The position numbers and the translations under genes are program-made. From Pohlia nutans (Eukaryota > Streptophyta > Bryopsida > Bryales > Mniaceae), in assembly GCA_022496805.1 (NCBI GenBank), contig CM040106.1:3720001-3784000 (forward strand): a DNA stretch of 64,000 bases, written 5' to 3'. This document shows, piece by piece, positions 21,760-32,728 of the stretch (within the stretch, counting starts at the first letter, position 1; each line of letters starts with the position of its first letter). Under the pieces are notes generated by a model, which was given only the letters and a program-made list of their open reading frames with translations, searched no databases and had not been told where the DNA came from.

Positions 21760-23455
21760 ACCCTAAAGCCGCCGCCATATTTTTGGGTGCCGCTCTCAAC
21801 TGTCCCATCAAGATGAATGCTAGGCCAATAAAGAAAGTATCTAGCACCATGGCCAAGCCCCTTCCCTCCCCTCTTGCATCTCCGCCCTTTTCCTTCGTGT
21901 CTTCTACGCACGACTGCCACGCCGAGGCCATCGCCCTTTGCATTCTTTGAAAGAGCTTTAGAGATCCGCAAGTAGAGGAGCAACATAGAATAGAGAAGAG
22001 ACGTTGTAGCCCGAGTCTACGAGCGATAGACGAGAAAAGGAGCGCCAGCAAATAGTTGCGCACATAACCACCGCCACAACACTTATCGACAGCGCAGAAG
22101 GAGAGTTCAAGGATCGTGCTGCCATTTCCTTGTCTTTTTGTGTGCAGATTGTCACCCGACCGGCCGATGGGTCGAAGGAAGTCGACCAAACGTGGTGCGC
22201 GCTGTCCTTGGACGGCACCCCTCACTTATGCGCAGATCCTGATTCCCACGAAGGACGCGATGTACAAAACCCTAGCCTTGCAGTCAATGCAATTGGTGCA
22301 AAAGTGGCTGGATTATGCAGCCAAAAGCCCAGACGAGGCGCAATTCATCAAGGCGATCGGCGTGGAGGAGTTTGTGCCACTTGACGGGAACAAATCCAAA
22401 TGCGCACCACGCATGGTGTTGATCGAGGATTTTGTCAATGCCGCCGTCATCACCACCAACAAGATTGAGGCCCGAGTACGCAACCAGCTTGTCACCGTCG
22501 ACCTTGACGTAGTCAACTGAGTGTGGATGCTCCCGTTTGGCATCACGATGTAAACCCCTCCCAAATGACGAGTACCCATCGGGTCGATTGGCGGAGTATA
22601 CATCCTCCGAGAAAACCGCCGAAGGCAATAGCATCTGCAAGTGCAAATCGCAACATCAACCGCGACTGACGACGTTTATTAAAGGCCTCAGGTTCTAACG
22701 CAAGACAATCTACATCAGCACCGAGAGCTTCAAAGTCTTGTGCACAATCGTGACCCTCATCGACAAGGAGATGCACTGGAATTGGGCGCAATGAATGTTC
22801 AACTCCATCTCCATCAACATCAAGACGATGCAGATCAAAGTGACCACGATTTGCCCTTCAGCCAAGGTACTCGACCTACTTCTCTACTCTTATTTTCCTA
22901 GCACTGAATCAAGATACGAGCACATCACAATCGCCCTGCAAAGCACAGATGCCCGACAAGCGGAGAATTCCGAAAACAACTCCTGCGGCCTTGGCTACAT
23001 CCTTGAACAGGGCGCACTGGAATTCGACCGAGGATCAAAGGCCCCCATTACGCCTACTCGACGGGTTGACCATGGGGAAACGTCAACTGCCAAGCCCACG
23101 TGATAGCAGAGCACGTCTAGACCACTTGTTGCCAACACCTTCTCATCCTAGATTCGACAGACCTCATCTCAACGGTAGACACTTTCAGCACGCAAGCCTG
23201 ATCGAATTCCTACACTGCCGATGACCTGAACGCATGGCTGCCTCATCACATTGGGGAGCCTGCAGTTACCTCCCGGCGGGTCGACCCCATCAATCAACCT
23301 GACCGATTCCGCCAGTGTCGCCGGGTTGACCCCATCCAGAGCATTGACTCCTACTGGGATCCCTCTTCCGGACATGTCTCCACCATCATTGGGAGCATTC
23401 GAGCTTGTCAATCTAGAAGCCGCCTATGACCAGGCGCCGTTCGTAGAGTTTTGAG
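21760..23455 (+). pseudogene. Additional ORF downstream of gypsy integrase, copy 1
   Basis: The segment is collinear with the minus-strand gene at 30330-32657, and both follow a gypsy integrase in the same sense. The best open part is 22116-22520 (peptide with RPMGRRKSTKRGARCPW, AMYKTLALQSMQLVQKWLDY and APRMVLIEDFVNA). It continues with stops through EGNSICKCKSQHQPRLT and MFNSISINIKTMQIKVTTIC to about 22910, then a Ser/Pro-rich part to 23455. A TTGTCTTTTTGTGTGCAG acceptor-like site precedes the main frame. No known family was recognised. It is truncated at about 23.46 kb where other repeats begin. Confidence 0.65.
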
Positions 23456-23669
23456 GGCCATCGGCTGTGTCACCCTAGCACCAACCCCAACTTCACCCAC
23501 CTTCACCCGCCTCAACCACCCCCCGATTCACCGCAAACACGAGTATAGGCCTTAACAACTTTTTGTACTTCATACGATGAGCGACAAGATAGCAGACAAG
23601 CACTCCAGACTCCATAGAAATTGAATGAGACAGGATAAAACTGAATAGCTCACGATTATAATATGCCTC

Positions 23670-23812
23670 AGCTGGTAGCCGATACAAAGCCAAGTAAAGG
23701 CAGTGAGAAAAATGCTCAAAATCTTGGAGACACTAGATTCTAGGAAATCCTGGTATTTTGTATCGGCTGGCAGCCGACATCAAAGACCCGTCGGCTGGCA
23801 GCCGATACAAAG
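23670..23812. repeat. Cluster of three TATCGGCTGGCAGCCGATA palindromes
   Basis: Copies are centred near 23678 (GCTGGTAGCCGATACAAAG, half-degenerate), 23769 and 23801. The perfect form is a 19-base inverted repeat with one central base. Sequence following the first and third (AGTGAG...TGCTCAAAAT...) is also similar, so the unit is larger than the palindrome. More copies lie at 24554, 24664 and 24934. Confidence 0.85.
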
Positions 23813-23877
23813 AAAAATAAATGTAGTGAGTAGAGTGCTCAAAATTGTTTAGGCTATAGACACTAAAGAATCCTGCC

Positions 23878-23885
23878 TATATAAG
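23878..23885 (+). promoter_or_regulatory. TATA-box-like element
   Basis: CTATATAAGCGCGG is a good plant TATA-box context and lies about 70 bp after the palindrome cluster. No clear plus-strand gene follows it, so it may belong to a decayed LTR or promoter. Confidence 0.35.
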
Positions 23886-24553
23886 CGCGGAAGGTTCTAA
23901 ATGAGAACTAAGACGATGCGAATCTACAATGCTAGTGCAGAATCTTGGGCACTCTATATACAATAGACTAAAACACTACTCCGTTGTCTGGGACAAACCT
24001 CCAATTGGCGCGGTCGCTTTGAAGAAGACTGAGTCAAGGGCGGCGGTGCTAGCTGCTCATTCGGCTTGTCAAGATCTGCCGCATTTTCAGGGAAGTCCGT
24101 CTCCACGATCTCTTGCAAGAGCAACCGCTTCTTGGATGTAGCCTTCTGAGAATCGGCGGACAATCGAGATTTTCTTCCATATCCCCCACAGTAAAGAAGC
24201 CAAGGATATCGTGTGGCGGCTGACATGCGGAGGACCGGATTGCAGCGTGGACTTCCTACCTTCCCCCGCTCGAGTATCACCAACATCGGCACTTTGCAAT
24301 CTAGGCACGATATCCGCCAAGCGCTTCGAGATAACCTCGGATAAAGGAAGATCACGCAAATTCAATTGCATTGAGGCACTTCCAAGAATGTGGAGATCCT
24401 CTAAGTGCTCTAGTGCATGCTGCCCCGGCGAAGCAGTATCCAACATGGAAGAAGAGTCCTTTGTAGACTGGCAGGGAAGCATACCGTGCCCAGGCCTTAG
24501 AGGATAGCCCGACGTATCCATCGGCGGTGGAGATAAAGCAGTAGGGCCCTAGA

Positions 24554-24684
24554 GTCGGCCGGCAGCCGATACCGGCTGAGAAGATATGGTGGTGGCAGGC
24601 GTGAGAATGGGGGGAGTTTGATCTACCTCCTCCGCCTATCCCAGAGCCACATTGAGTGCACCGTGTCGGCCGGCAGCCGATACA
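24554..24684. repeat. Two palindrome copies inside the minus-strand coding region
   Basis: TCGGCCGGCAGCCGATA occurs at about 24555-24571 and 24665-24682. In the minus frame both read VSAAGR, so the palindrome is translated there. They belong to the family at 23670-23812. Confidence 0.8.
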
Positions 24685-24933
24685 CGTGGTCCTGCAGCTT
24701 CATCTAGAGGAATCTTCAGAGCTCCAGTATCAGAAGCCGTTTGCTCAGCATCGTCTCCCGTATCCATGTTATCGTCATTGTCATCGCCTAACTTGCTAGA
24801 GGGAGCAGCGAGGACCTTGTCCAAGTTCATCCCCTTCACTCGGTGTTGCACCTTCAATACATTATCGTTGGAACGAACGAATTCGAGAACAAACCTGCCA
24901 TTCCTCTCTACATATAGGGAAATCAATTAGCAG

Positions 24934-24956
24934 TGTATCGGTTGGCGACCGATATA
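24934..24956. repeat. Palindrome copy within the intron
   Basis: TATCGGTTGGCGACCGATA keeps the stem with compensating changes on both arms (GGT/ACC rather than GGCTG/CAGCC). It lies in the intron of the minus-strand gene. Confidence 0.7.
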
Positions 24957-27181
24957 TGAGAATGAAAGAAGTAAGAAAATGAAGTAGGAGATGATGATAA
25001 AGTGGGTAGCGTACGAGGCCTATCTCAGTAACGTTACCGCTTCCCCAGATGTTGATGACAGTGGCGGATGACGAATGCAGAGAGGGCTTGAGCAGCTTCT
25101 CCAGGGTCTCATGGTCGACGCCGCAATATTCGCTATTCCAGTCATGAGCTCTCTCTGGACACGCCTGGAACCAATCCGCGGGCTTCTGGATTCCAGTGAA
25201 TTTTTTGAAAACTTTGAAGCCGCCCACTATCGTCTTGGGATATGACAACGACAATGTGGCAAGCGGATGAGAGTCCATATCCAACTTCTTGAACCCAGCT
25301 CTATTTGAAGGCTGATAGTACATAGTATGCATTAACCACGAAGAATCCGATCCTGTCACTAATGAGAGGATATCACGCTGCCTCGAATTGCCGATGAAGA
25401 GCATTGGGACAGGAATCTTGGGGCGCTCTGGGCGCGTAGGCAAGTTGCCCTCATTGTCGTCAATGAAGGCTCATTCGTCGGGTTAAAACACCGCGCGCTT
25501 CGCAATATTCACGATATCAGCTTTGGCGACGGTTCTAGGGTCTCCTCACGATGAGTATGCAAAGAGCACAATCATCTTGAGGCAGTTGGTGATGGCCACA
25601 ATGGATGCTTCACCCGCATCCCGTGCATGAAGTACGCCCTTGATGGAATCCGCGAACAGGCAGTCATACCGCTGCTTTGTAACAGTGGGTGCCACGATTG
25701 GAATTGAGACCTTCATGTGGGCCTTCAGAAGTTGATTAAAAATTGGGGACGCAATACCATTCTTGGACTTGTCCGTCTTGGGATTCATTGGATTCGCACG
25801 TACTTTCAATCACTCGTGCCCGTCTATGTACTTCTTTAAGTCAGTCCAGGCATTCCTGTCCATGTCGTCTGTGAAATTCTTTTCCTCCGCCAAATCGTCC
25901 CAATTGCTATCAAGATAGAGAGTCCAGCCCGTGTCCTTGCACGGCAGCGCGTATTGCTTAAGCTTCCACATCAGCTCGTTCTTAATCACGCGGTCGAGCT
26001 TCGTGTCACGGCACCAATCAGCCAACGTGAGCCTATCACGGGTCTTGCTATTGCTCTTGCTGCGGACCCGTTTCGCAATGATTCCCTTTTCAAGCTTGAT
26101 AAGATCAGAGTCACGCAAACCCAAGGTTGGGACGACGTCGGTCTTCGTAATGTCCGTGAGTGGCACATGTTTTTTTAATTTTGGCTCTTAACCGTCATAT
26201 CCGATCAGCTCTCCTGCCTCCCATGCATTGAAAACTTCTACCCAGCACTTCCAAGACTTGTCTTGAGAAAACACGAGGGGAAGCTTGCTTGTTACCTTCT
26301 CTTCAACAAAATGTGCCATCACTTGGGCCTTTGTTGCCTCTAGAATAGACATGGCGATGGTGTCCTAAATGGATGCATGCTCTCGACCTATCTACAACAT
26401 TCAGCACATAATAGAAACGCGCAGGACATACAGCAAAACAAGATGGAATCAATTTGCAGACCTTGCAAACTAGAGTCAAGTCTGATTGCGGGCCCAAACC
26501 TACATAGAATGGATTTATGCTTGTAGCCGTCCATTCCGTCTCGTTCTTTTTGGAAGTGCGTTTGAGATAATCACAGTCAGCGTTTTCACAACAAAGATGG
26601 CCCACGCATCCCGACCTTCTGAATTTCAGCCCCAAATTATTGTTGATATTAGACGTGAGAGTGCACGTCCAGGCATAACTATCATAGCGTTTGTCCATTC
26701 CTTCCAAGCTCTTGGCACTCGAGGAATGAACACCTCCTCTACACCGCGGCAATTCAAAAACAACATCCCCATCAAATGTAGGCGGCAACAACTGAACCTT
26801 TTGATATTCAATGGCATCAAAATCAATCTGGGCTAATTCGTTTCGACAGCCAAGAATGCAATGCATTTGTTTCAGACATTGCATGATACTGAGAAAATCA
26901 GAAGACGCAGGATAGAGAGGGGGTGGAGACAACGAGGAGGAAGATGGACTATCACTAATATATAGTGTGCGATGAGTGGATTGATGGGGAAGCGGGCATG
27001 GATTCTATGTTTTTCCCTTGTTAGATCTACACTCGGCAGGTGTCTCTCCTTCTGATTCGCTAGAGAGTTCTACAATCGCAGAGAGGTGCTCTTGTTTTAC
27101 TTTGAGAAGATTAAGCATGATCTCAGTAGTTGATCGAGAGGTTTGAGAAGACTGAGTTGCACGAATCGGAGCTTAGTTAGT

Positions 27182-27444
27182 CTCGGGGAGGACACTCTGT
27201 TGAAATCAACGTGGACACGTGCGTTAACAGGATAATTAAATGAGGCTATCACATAATTGGAATATTTGAGGTATATTCTCAAATATTCTAGAATATTCCA
27301 AGTATATTCTTGAAATATTTTGTAATTATTCCTTACTTGAATTTTAAACATCCTATATTACATCTAAATTTTTCCAAATGAATAAAACACACCCTATATT
27401 TTAACGCACCATGTTTACTAAATTTCCTAAGTGTCCTCCCCGAG
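27182..27444. mobile_element. MITE with perfect 15 bp terminal inverted repeats
   Basis: CTCGGGGAGGACACT at the left is exactly mirrored by AGTGTCCTCCCCGAG at the right. The 263 bp interior is AT-rich (AATATTC words). It splits the minus-strand coding region: readable protein ends just before it and resumes just after. Flanks CTTAGTTAG and CTATAGTAG resemble a degraded 8-9 bp target duplication, which would suggest a hAT- or Mutator-type origin. Confidence 0.8.
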
Positions 27445-27779
27445 TCTATAGTAGGAGTATCAGAGTGGTTAACAAGGATCTCAGTGGAGGCTGCTAACTG
27501 AGACGGTGTCATACTATACGCTTTGTACTGACCAGGGTGAAGAAGCCAGTAATAACCATCACGATCCTCACATCTAGCCTGCATGACAGCCTCTTTCACT
27601 ATTCCGTAATTCTCTAGAATTTCTTCAGTGAGCATGCTAGACATCTCTGCAATTCCGGATCGGATGGTGAGGAGATTAGCGGAGACCGTCACAAATCCCT
27701 CATCGCCTACTGGAACAACTTGAGGGACTTCATCACCTTCAAAATGAATTGAAGCCATTTTGCACTCCATAGGATGTTT

Positions 27780-29414
27780 GTACTGTCAAGGAAAGAAGTG
27801 CAACAAAGAAATGAGAATTCTTCTTTTTATTCCCATTTCAAAGATGATCATAGTAAAAGCTACCATTGGTAATATTCTGACATACTTAACTCTTTTTTGA
27901 ACTAAATGGCAAGATCAAAACATCGTGGACGTTGAAGAAATTTAATTCATAGACGGCGGACATTTTTTTTAGGGTGGCAGAAACGTTGCATGCAATTATA
28001 GTAAGATCATTAGCTGATGGTTTAGGGTGAACGAATGATATAATTTTTTTGGGAATAACAAATGCTGACACCGCAGTAATGAAAAGGGATCAAAGACACC
28101 GGAGACCAAGTTCTACAAAAGTGATTGAACGTGTAGTCATAATAAGGGCAAACCCATTATTCAAGTGATGGTAAATTTGCACAAAGACAGTGCACTGTCT
28201 TCTATACTAAGGGTTAGATCCAAAAAATTTAAGACTTGTATTTTAATATCAGATTTGGAGACGTGCGGGCATTGCTAGGCTAATATACTTGTCTAGCACT
28301 TATAAAATCGCGTTTAAAGATATTTTTCAGATAGAAGAGAGCACACCTTTGTTTCATCGGATTAGGGTGGAAGTTATGTAAACAACATTGGAGTAAGATG
28401 TTGTTGTTTGTAGTGTTTGACGATGTCATTTGAGGTTGAGAGTAACAATGGTTGAGATTGAGAATTGATTCATGTGCAATGTATTGATAGTTAGACTTGG
28501 GAATTATATGTCAAAGCCAAATACTAGACTTTTTATTTTGATGTTAAAAGCCAAGGATAGGACAGATGCAACTCCGGAACCGTAACACAAAGGGACAGAG
28601 TGAGAGGAAGCAGACAAAGCAAAGAAAGAAACCAAAGCCCATATACTTGACTAGGAAAGAGATTGAGGCCAGTCGAATGGGGAAGCGAAGACTAGATCAA
28701 GGGTATCTGAGACTGGCTTTGGGTTACCACAAGCTATACATTTTGCGAAGACGGCGCGGCGGATTTAGCGAGTAGTCGTAGAATCAAAACAATGATTCAA
28801 CTCAACGACTCTTGTGGGCCATCAATGGAAACTCAAATTTGCAAAGGTGACGGGAAAAGAAACGTAAGTAACTATGTAACCCTTCCATGCTTGTGCTTTA
28901 CAAATGACGGTGATATTAGGGTAAGTGATAGCTACCTCTATGTTTATTTGTGTTTTCAAGAATTTACAAATGAGGCAAAGTAATGACTCTGTGTATCATT
29001 GTCACAATGCGACTTTCGATGTATGGGTATAATTAGTGACAAGAATTTTAAATAGGAGACGGTAATCTATGAAATCGAGAAAACTCGTCCAGATTTGATC
29101 GAAAATTCAAAGTTTGCTTCTAGATAATTTGATGAATGTGAATTACTAGTAATCGCGTTATGAATCTAAAAAAGTGGGACTCTCAAGATTTCTTTGAGCG
29201 TGTAATCTATGCGAGACGAATCACGTGACATTGTAATGGGTGACATCATCTGTTCCAGTGACGTGATCCTCGCTTTCCCAAATTATGAGCTGGCTCAAGG
29301 TTAGGCTCGCGCTAGTCGCTGTCGGCCGTCCCTCATCTTCGCTTATCCTAGAGCTCATGCATTTCGGGGTTTAGGAAGGGCCAGTGGCTGAGCAACAATT
29401 TCGTAGTTGGCCTT
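27780..29414. other. Intergenic stretch with small basic reading frame
   Basis: A 69-codon plus-strand frame at 28566-28775 codes for a very basic peptide (for example RKQTKQRKKPKPIYLTRKEI and a RRRRGG end). No relative was recognised, and it could be the remains of a longer gene or chance. The rest holds no recognised gene. Confidence 0.3.
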
Positions 29415-29958
29415 TGTTAAGGGGGTTTTCTAAAAACCGACCTTAAACAAATGAGACTACTCCTCACAAGACTACTCTACTCTAGACTAGTCAATAGAGA
29501 TTGAGAGGAGTAGTAAGAGGTTTCTAACGAAGGAGAAAGTTCTGTCGACTAGGAAAAAACACCAGTATAGTAGTAAATTGGCTCCTACATACCCACAGGC
29601 TACTACAACTAACCAAGATGCAACCACAAAGAGCGATACAAGAGCAGGAAATGATACTACTACAGCAGTAGTCTAACACACTAGTGCGCACATGAAGGTC
29701 TACAAGAAGAATGAAGTACAACTAAGGCTGCGAGTAAAGAAGATGTACAAAATGTATAGCAACAACTCTCTCGAAGAGAGGGAAAGTACATATAGGAGAC
29801 TGGTCTGACAATGTGTCAAACTGGTCGACCGGAATAGTCGGGACGACCAGTTTGTACCAGCCTGTACTACCAGGTATCGCCTGCCGGGTCTATTCCTGCC
29901 GGGTATAGACTAGCCTACTCTTAGCCTAAGGGAATATCCAACGAATATTTGGTTAACA
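29415..29958 (-). mobile_element. 3' LTR of Ty3/gypsy element copy 2
   Basis: In plus orientation the segment starts TGTTAAGGGGG and ends TTTGGTTAACA, a TG...CA pair with matching TGTTAA/TTAACA tips. In minus sense it is immediately preceded by the purine-rich tract CAGAGGGAGGGCAA. This places it as the downstream LTR of the minus-strand element whose integrase is near 33 kb. Length is 544 bp. The partner 5' LTR is not in the window because another element cut this one. Confidence 0.75.
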
Positions 29959-29973
29959 TTGCCCTCCCTCTGA
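29959..29973 (-). promoter_or_regulatory. Polypurine tract of gypsy element copy 2
   Basis: On the minus strand, TCAGAGGGAGGGCAA directly abuts the LTR start TGTTAACC. This is the expected primer site for plus-strand DNA synthesis in LTR elements. Confidence 0.7.
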
Positions 29974-30329
29974 ACTAAGTACACTCCTGTGGACTTTAGT
30001 CTACCCCGGTAGGCGAGTAGTCGACCCGGACTATGGTCGGCTCGTCACTAGTTGACGTCGCTCGAGTCCTCGGTTATGAAGGGTAAGCGGATATCTGAAG
30101 GCATTCGTGAAAAGTCGAACCCAAGAGAGTGTGGTGAAGAGACCGCGAGTGAGTCGACTGGGGTGTCGACTGCTGATGGTGTGTATGCTATCGTCGTCTG
30201 GTAGGGTGCTGGGAGCTGCTGTAGTGGAGGGGGGTGCTGTGCTATTAGCTATTATTGCACCGTGTCTTGGGAGTCGGTTGGTGGTGTCTGCTGGTCTTCG
30301 TGCTGCCGGTCTTGATCCTCGTCTTCATT

Positions 30330-32657
30330 AGTCGACTCGTTGTCGTTCGCGTCGTCGTCCTCACTCAACTTGATGTCGGTAGTCAATACCTCGTCATCGT
30401 CAGTTGACTGGTTCTCCCAGAGCAAATGGTCGGGTTAGAGGTGGCTCTTATCATCGTCTTCTTCTTCGTCGACTAGTGGGATCTCCAAGTCAGGGTGGTT
30501 GAGCTGTAGTTGGTCGAGTTGTCGGCGGTACATGTTGAGCAAGTGGCAGTTGGAGCTGTGGCCGAGTTTGCTGAAGACTGAGTTGGGTTGCTGTTACCTC
30601 AGCTCGTGCCGATTCAAGTTTGTTTCGTACTTCCACAAGCTTGCTTTGGTGAGTTTGTTCCTGCAGTCGACTAGCGTTAAGGTCAACTATCAGCTTGGCG
30701 AGTTGGTTGTCCGTGTGAATCTTCTCCTCGGTGACGGTGGTGAGTGTGGTGCGTAAGTTTGCCAGATCGGTAGTGAGGGTGTCAACCTGCTGCTTATAGG
30801 TTGTGGAGTCCTTGGCTAGTCCACTGCTCTCGAATCGGGTGCGGTCGAGCTCGGCTTGAAGGGTATTCTTGGTCTAAACATCTTCTAACAAAAGGAGGTT
30901 CACTCGGGAGCCGACATCTTCGAGTCGAGTCACGGACCCTTGGACGTCGTCCACGCGCTGGCGCCACTACATGGATAATGTCGTGGCTCTTGATGTTGAT
31001 GAGTAGGGTGCTGGTCGATTGACCCCGGGTGACGTGGGGGGTCGAGTCGTTGGTGAGACGGGCGGTGGCTGGCAAAACTTGCCGGGTGGCGCCGGCTCGT
31101 ACGCCGTTTCGACGTTGAGTGGCACAAAATTGGATAATGAGGGCGAAGGTGTGTTCGGGAGAGGAGTTCCGCCTGGTGTTGGTGGTGGAGTCGACTGGGC
31201 CTTGCTGTCAGATGAGGTCAGGTCGACCTGTCGAGGTAGCAGGTGGCTTAAGGGGGTGAGTCTACCTTGCTTGGCACGCTTCTCTAGTCGCTCCTAGTCC
31301 CGCTAGCGCGCGAGTGAGGACCGTGTCTCCCTACAATCGGAAGTCGGTTGACTCCCGGTAGTTGTGGTCGGTGTCGCTGGGTCGGGCGTGGTTTGTTGAC
31401 TAGGAGGCCGGGTAGTCGCTGTTTGGCCCTGTCAACAGGTCGGGGAGGTCGAACGTGGGCCTTCGATGTTTGGTCGGTTCCAAGTCCGCCGTAGAAAACG
31501 AGTTCTCCGACTGTCGACGTTGGTCGTTGGTGTTCTGCTGGGCGACCGTTTGGTGCGTATACTCCTGGTCAGTGCTAAGAAAATAAGATTCAAGGAGTAA
31601 GTCCAATACCTCGGCTGAAGGGCAGATCGTGGTCTTCGTGGTCTCCATCGTCTTGATGTCGATGGCAATCGAGTTGAACATCCATGTCGCCCAGTCCCAT
31701 TGCATGGCGTGGTCAATTAGTGACTCGACTGTGCATAGGAGGTCGAGCATTTCCTTGCTGATGTAGGTTGTCTTGCGTTTGAACCCGAGGCCTTGAATGA
31801 ACACCGTCAGGCGCCTGTGGTGTTCGGCTTTGCAGTGGCAGATACTGTAGCCCTCAGCAGTCTTGTTGGCAGCGAAATACTCCTTGAACCGAATCGATGG
31901 GTATTTGTCAAGTGCATTCGGCTGTATAGTGATTCCGAATGGGAGTTTTGAGGACTTTGTGGACGACAGTCGGGTCGATAATGACTGTCTGAGTGCGGAC
32001 GCGGGTCGTGATCCTCTTGCCTTTGACATCGACTGTCACGGCGTTGACGAACTCCTCGATCAGCTCCATGCGTGGCGCGCGTTGGGAGTTGTCCCAGTCG
32101 AGTGCGACGAACTCGGAGACGGCGATCGACTTGATGAAATCCGCCTCGGTCAGGTGTTCATTGGCGTTCTCCCGCCACTCCCGAATCGGCCGCATCAATT
32201 GAAAGGCTAGGGTTTTGTAGAGCCCTTCCCTTGTGCGGATCGGAATTTCGTAAGTCGGTGGTGCGGAGGACCAGAGACGTCGTGGGCCGCGGTCATTCGA
32301 CTTACCTTTCGCCATCAATCGGTTGGCTGAGAATCTGCACACAAAGAGACAAGAAGAAGGCGAGGCTGGCCCCGAAGTCAGCTTGCTCGCAGTCGGCTGT
32401 AGAGGCGATGGGCGCGGTTGTTTAGTACTCTTCCTACTCTCATCTATCGCTCGCACAGTCGGGCTACGAGATCGCTTGACTACTCTGCGACGATTTACTC
32501 TTGGTTTTCTAAATCGCTTGCTAAGAATGCATTCTGCAATGGCCGCGGCGTGGAGGTCGGCCAGAGGAGAAGCTAAGGAAAATGGTGAAGAAGCAAGAGG
32601 AGGAAGAAGGGGCGAGGCCATAGTGCTCAATACTTGCCCTATTGGCCTCGCATTCAA
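30330..32657 (-). pseudogene. Additional ORF downstream of gypsy integrase, copy 2, with coiled-coil C-terminus
   Basis: It starts 72 bp after the integrase stop, in the same sense, and ends before the polypurine tract and LTR, so it occupies the position of an envelope-like gene. Frame 32657-31908 is open for 249 codons: an Ala/Ser/Pro-rich start, a basic stretch (RFRKPRVNRRRVVKRSRS), then the conserved domain with GLYKTLAFQLMRPIREW and APRMELIEEFVNAVTVD. One frameshift near 31945 leads into LPFGITIQPNALDKYPSIRF, CHCKAEHHRRLTVF and ICPSAEVLDLLLESYF. Pro/Thr-rich sequence follows. About 30990-30470 reads a long heptad-rich helix (LAKLIVDLNASRLQEQ, KLVEVRNKLESARAEV). No transmembrane segment or known domain was recognised. 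Copy 1 is at 21760-23455. Confidence 0.65.
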
Positions 32658-32728
32658 AATTGATGTGAAAGTTGAGGACGGCGGCCATAAATACGGCGGC
32701 TCTTGTAGAGTTTGACTGGTCGGGTTGA

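Larger units (their letters stand above)
24087..27770 (-). pseudogene. Minus-strand transposon-type gene with Cys/His-rich domain, interrupted
   Basis: In minus sense it starts at 27770 (MASIHFEGDEVPQVVPVG). It is cut by a MITE at 27444-27182 and resumes through an acidic linker (IVELSSESEGETPAEC). It next has a domain at about 26932-26303 with CCENADC, then CKVCK, CPARFYYV and ACIHLGHHRH, a possible zinc site (C..C..C..H..H). A long central region follows with TLADWCRDTKLDRVIKNEL and ending near NIWGSG. One intron at about 25038-24907 has GTAACG and ATGTAG borders; after it come RFVLEFVRSNDNVLKVQHRV and an acidic tail. In-frame stops occur near 26190, 25808, 25552 and later. The architecture suggests a transposon-encoded protein, but I cannot name the family or see a catalytic triad. 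Confidence 0.5.

Noticed and set aside
24211..24507. Plus-strand frame after the TATA-like box
   Set aside because: It is antisense to the legible minus-strand coding region and shows no domain of its own.
29130..29165. GAATTACTAGTAATCGCG, similar to a conserved small-subunit rRNA word
   Set aside because: The surrounding bases do not match rRNA and no other rRNA motif is near.
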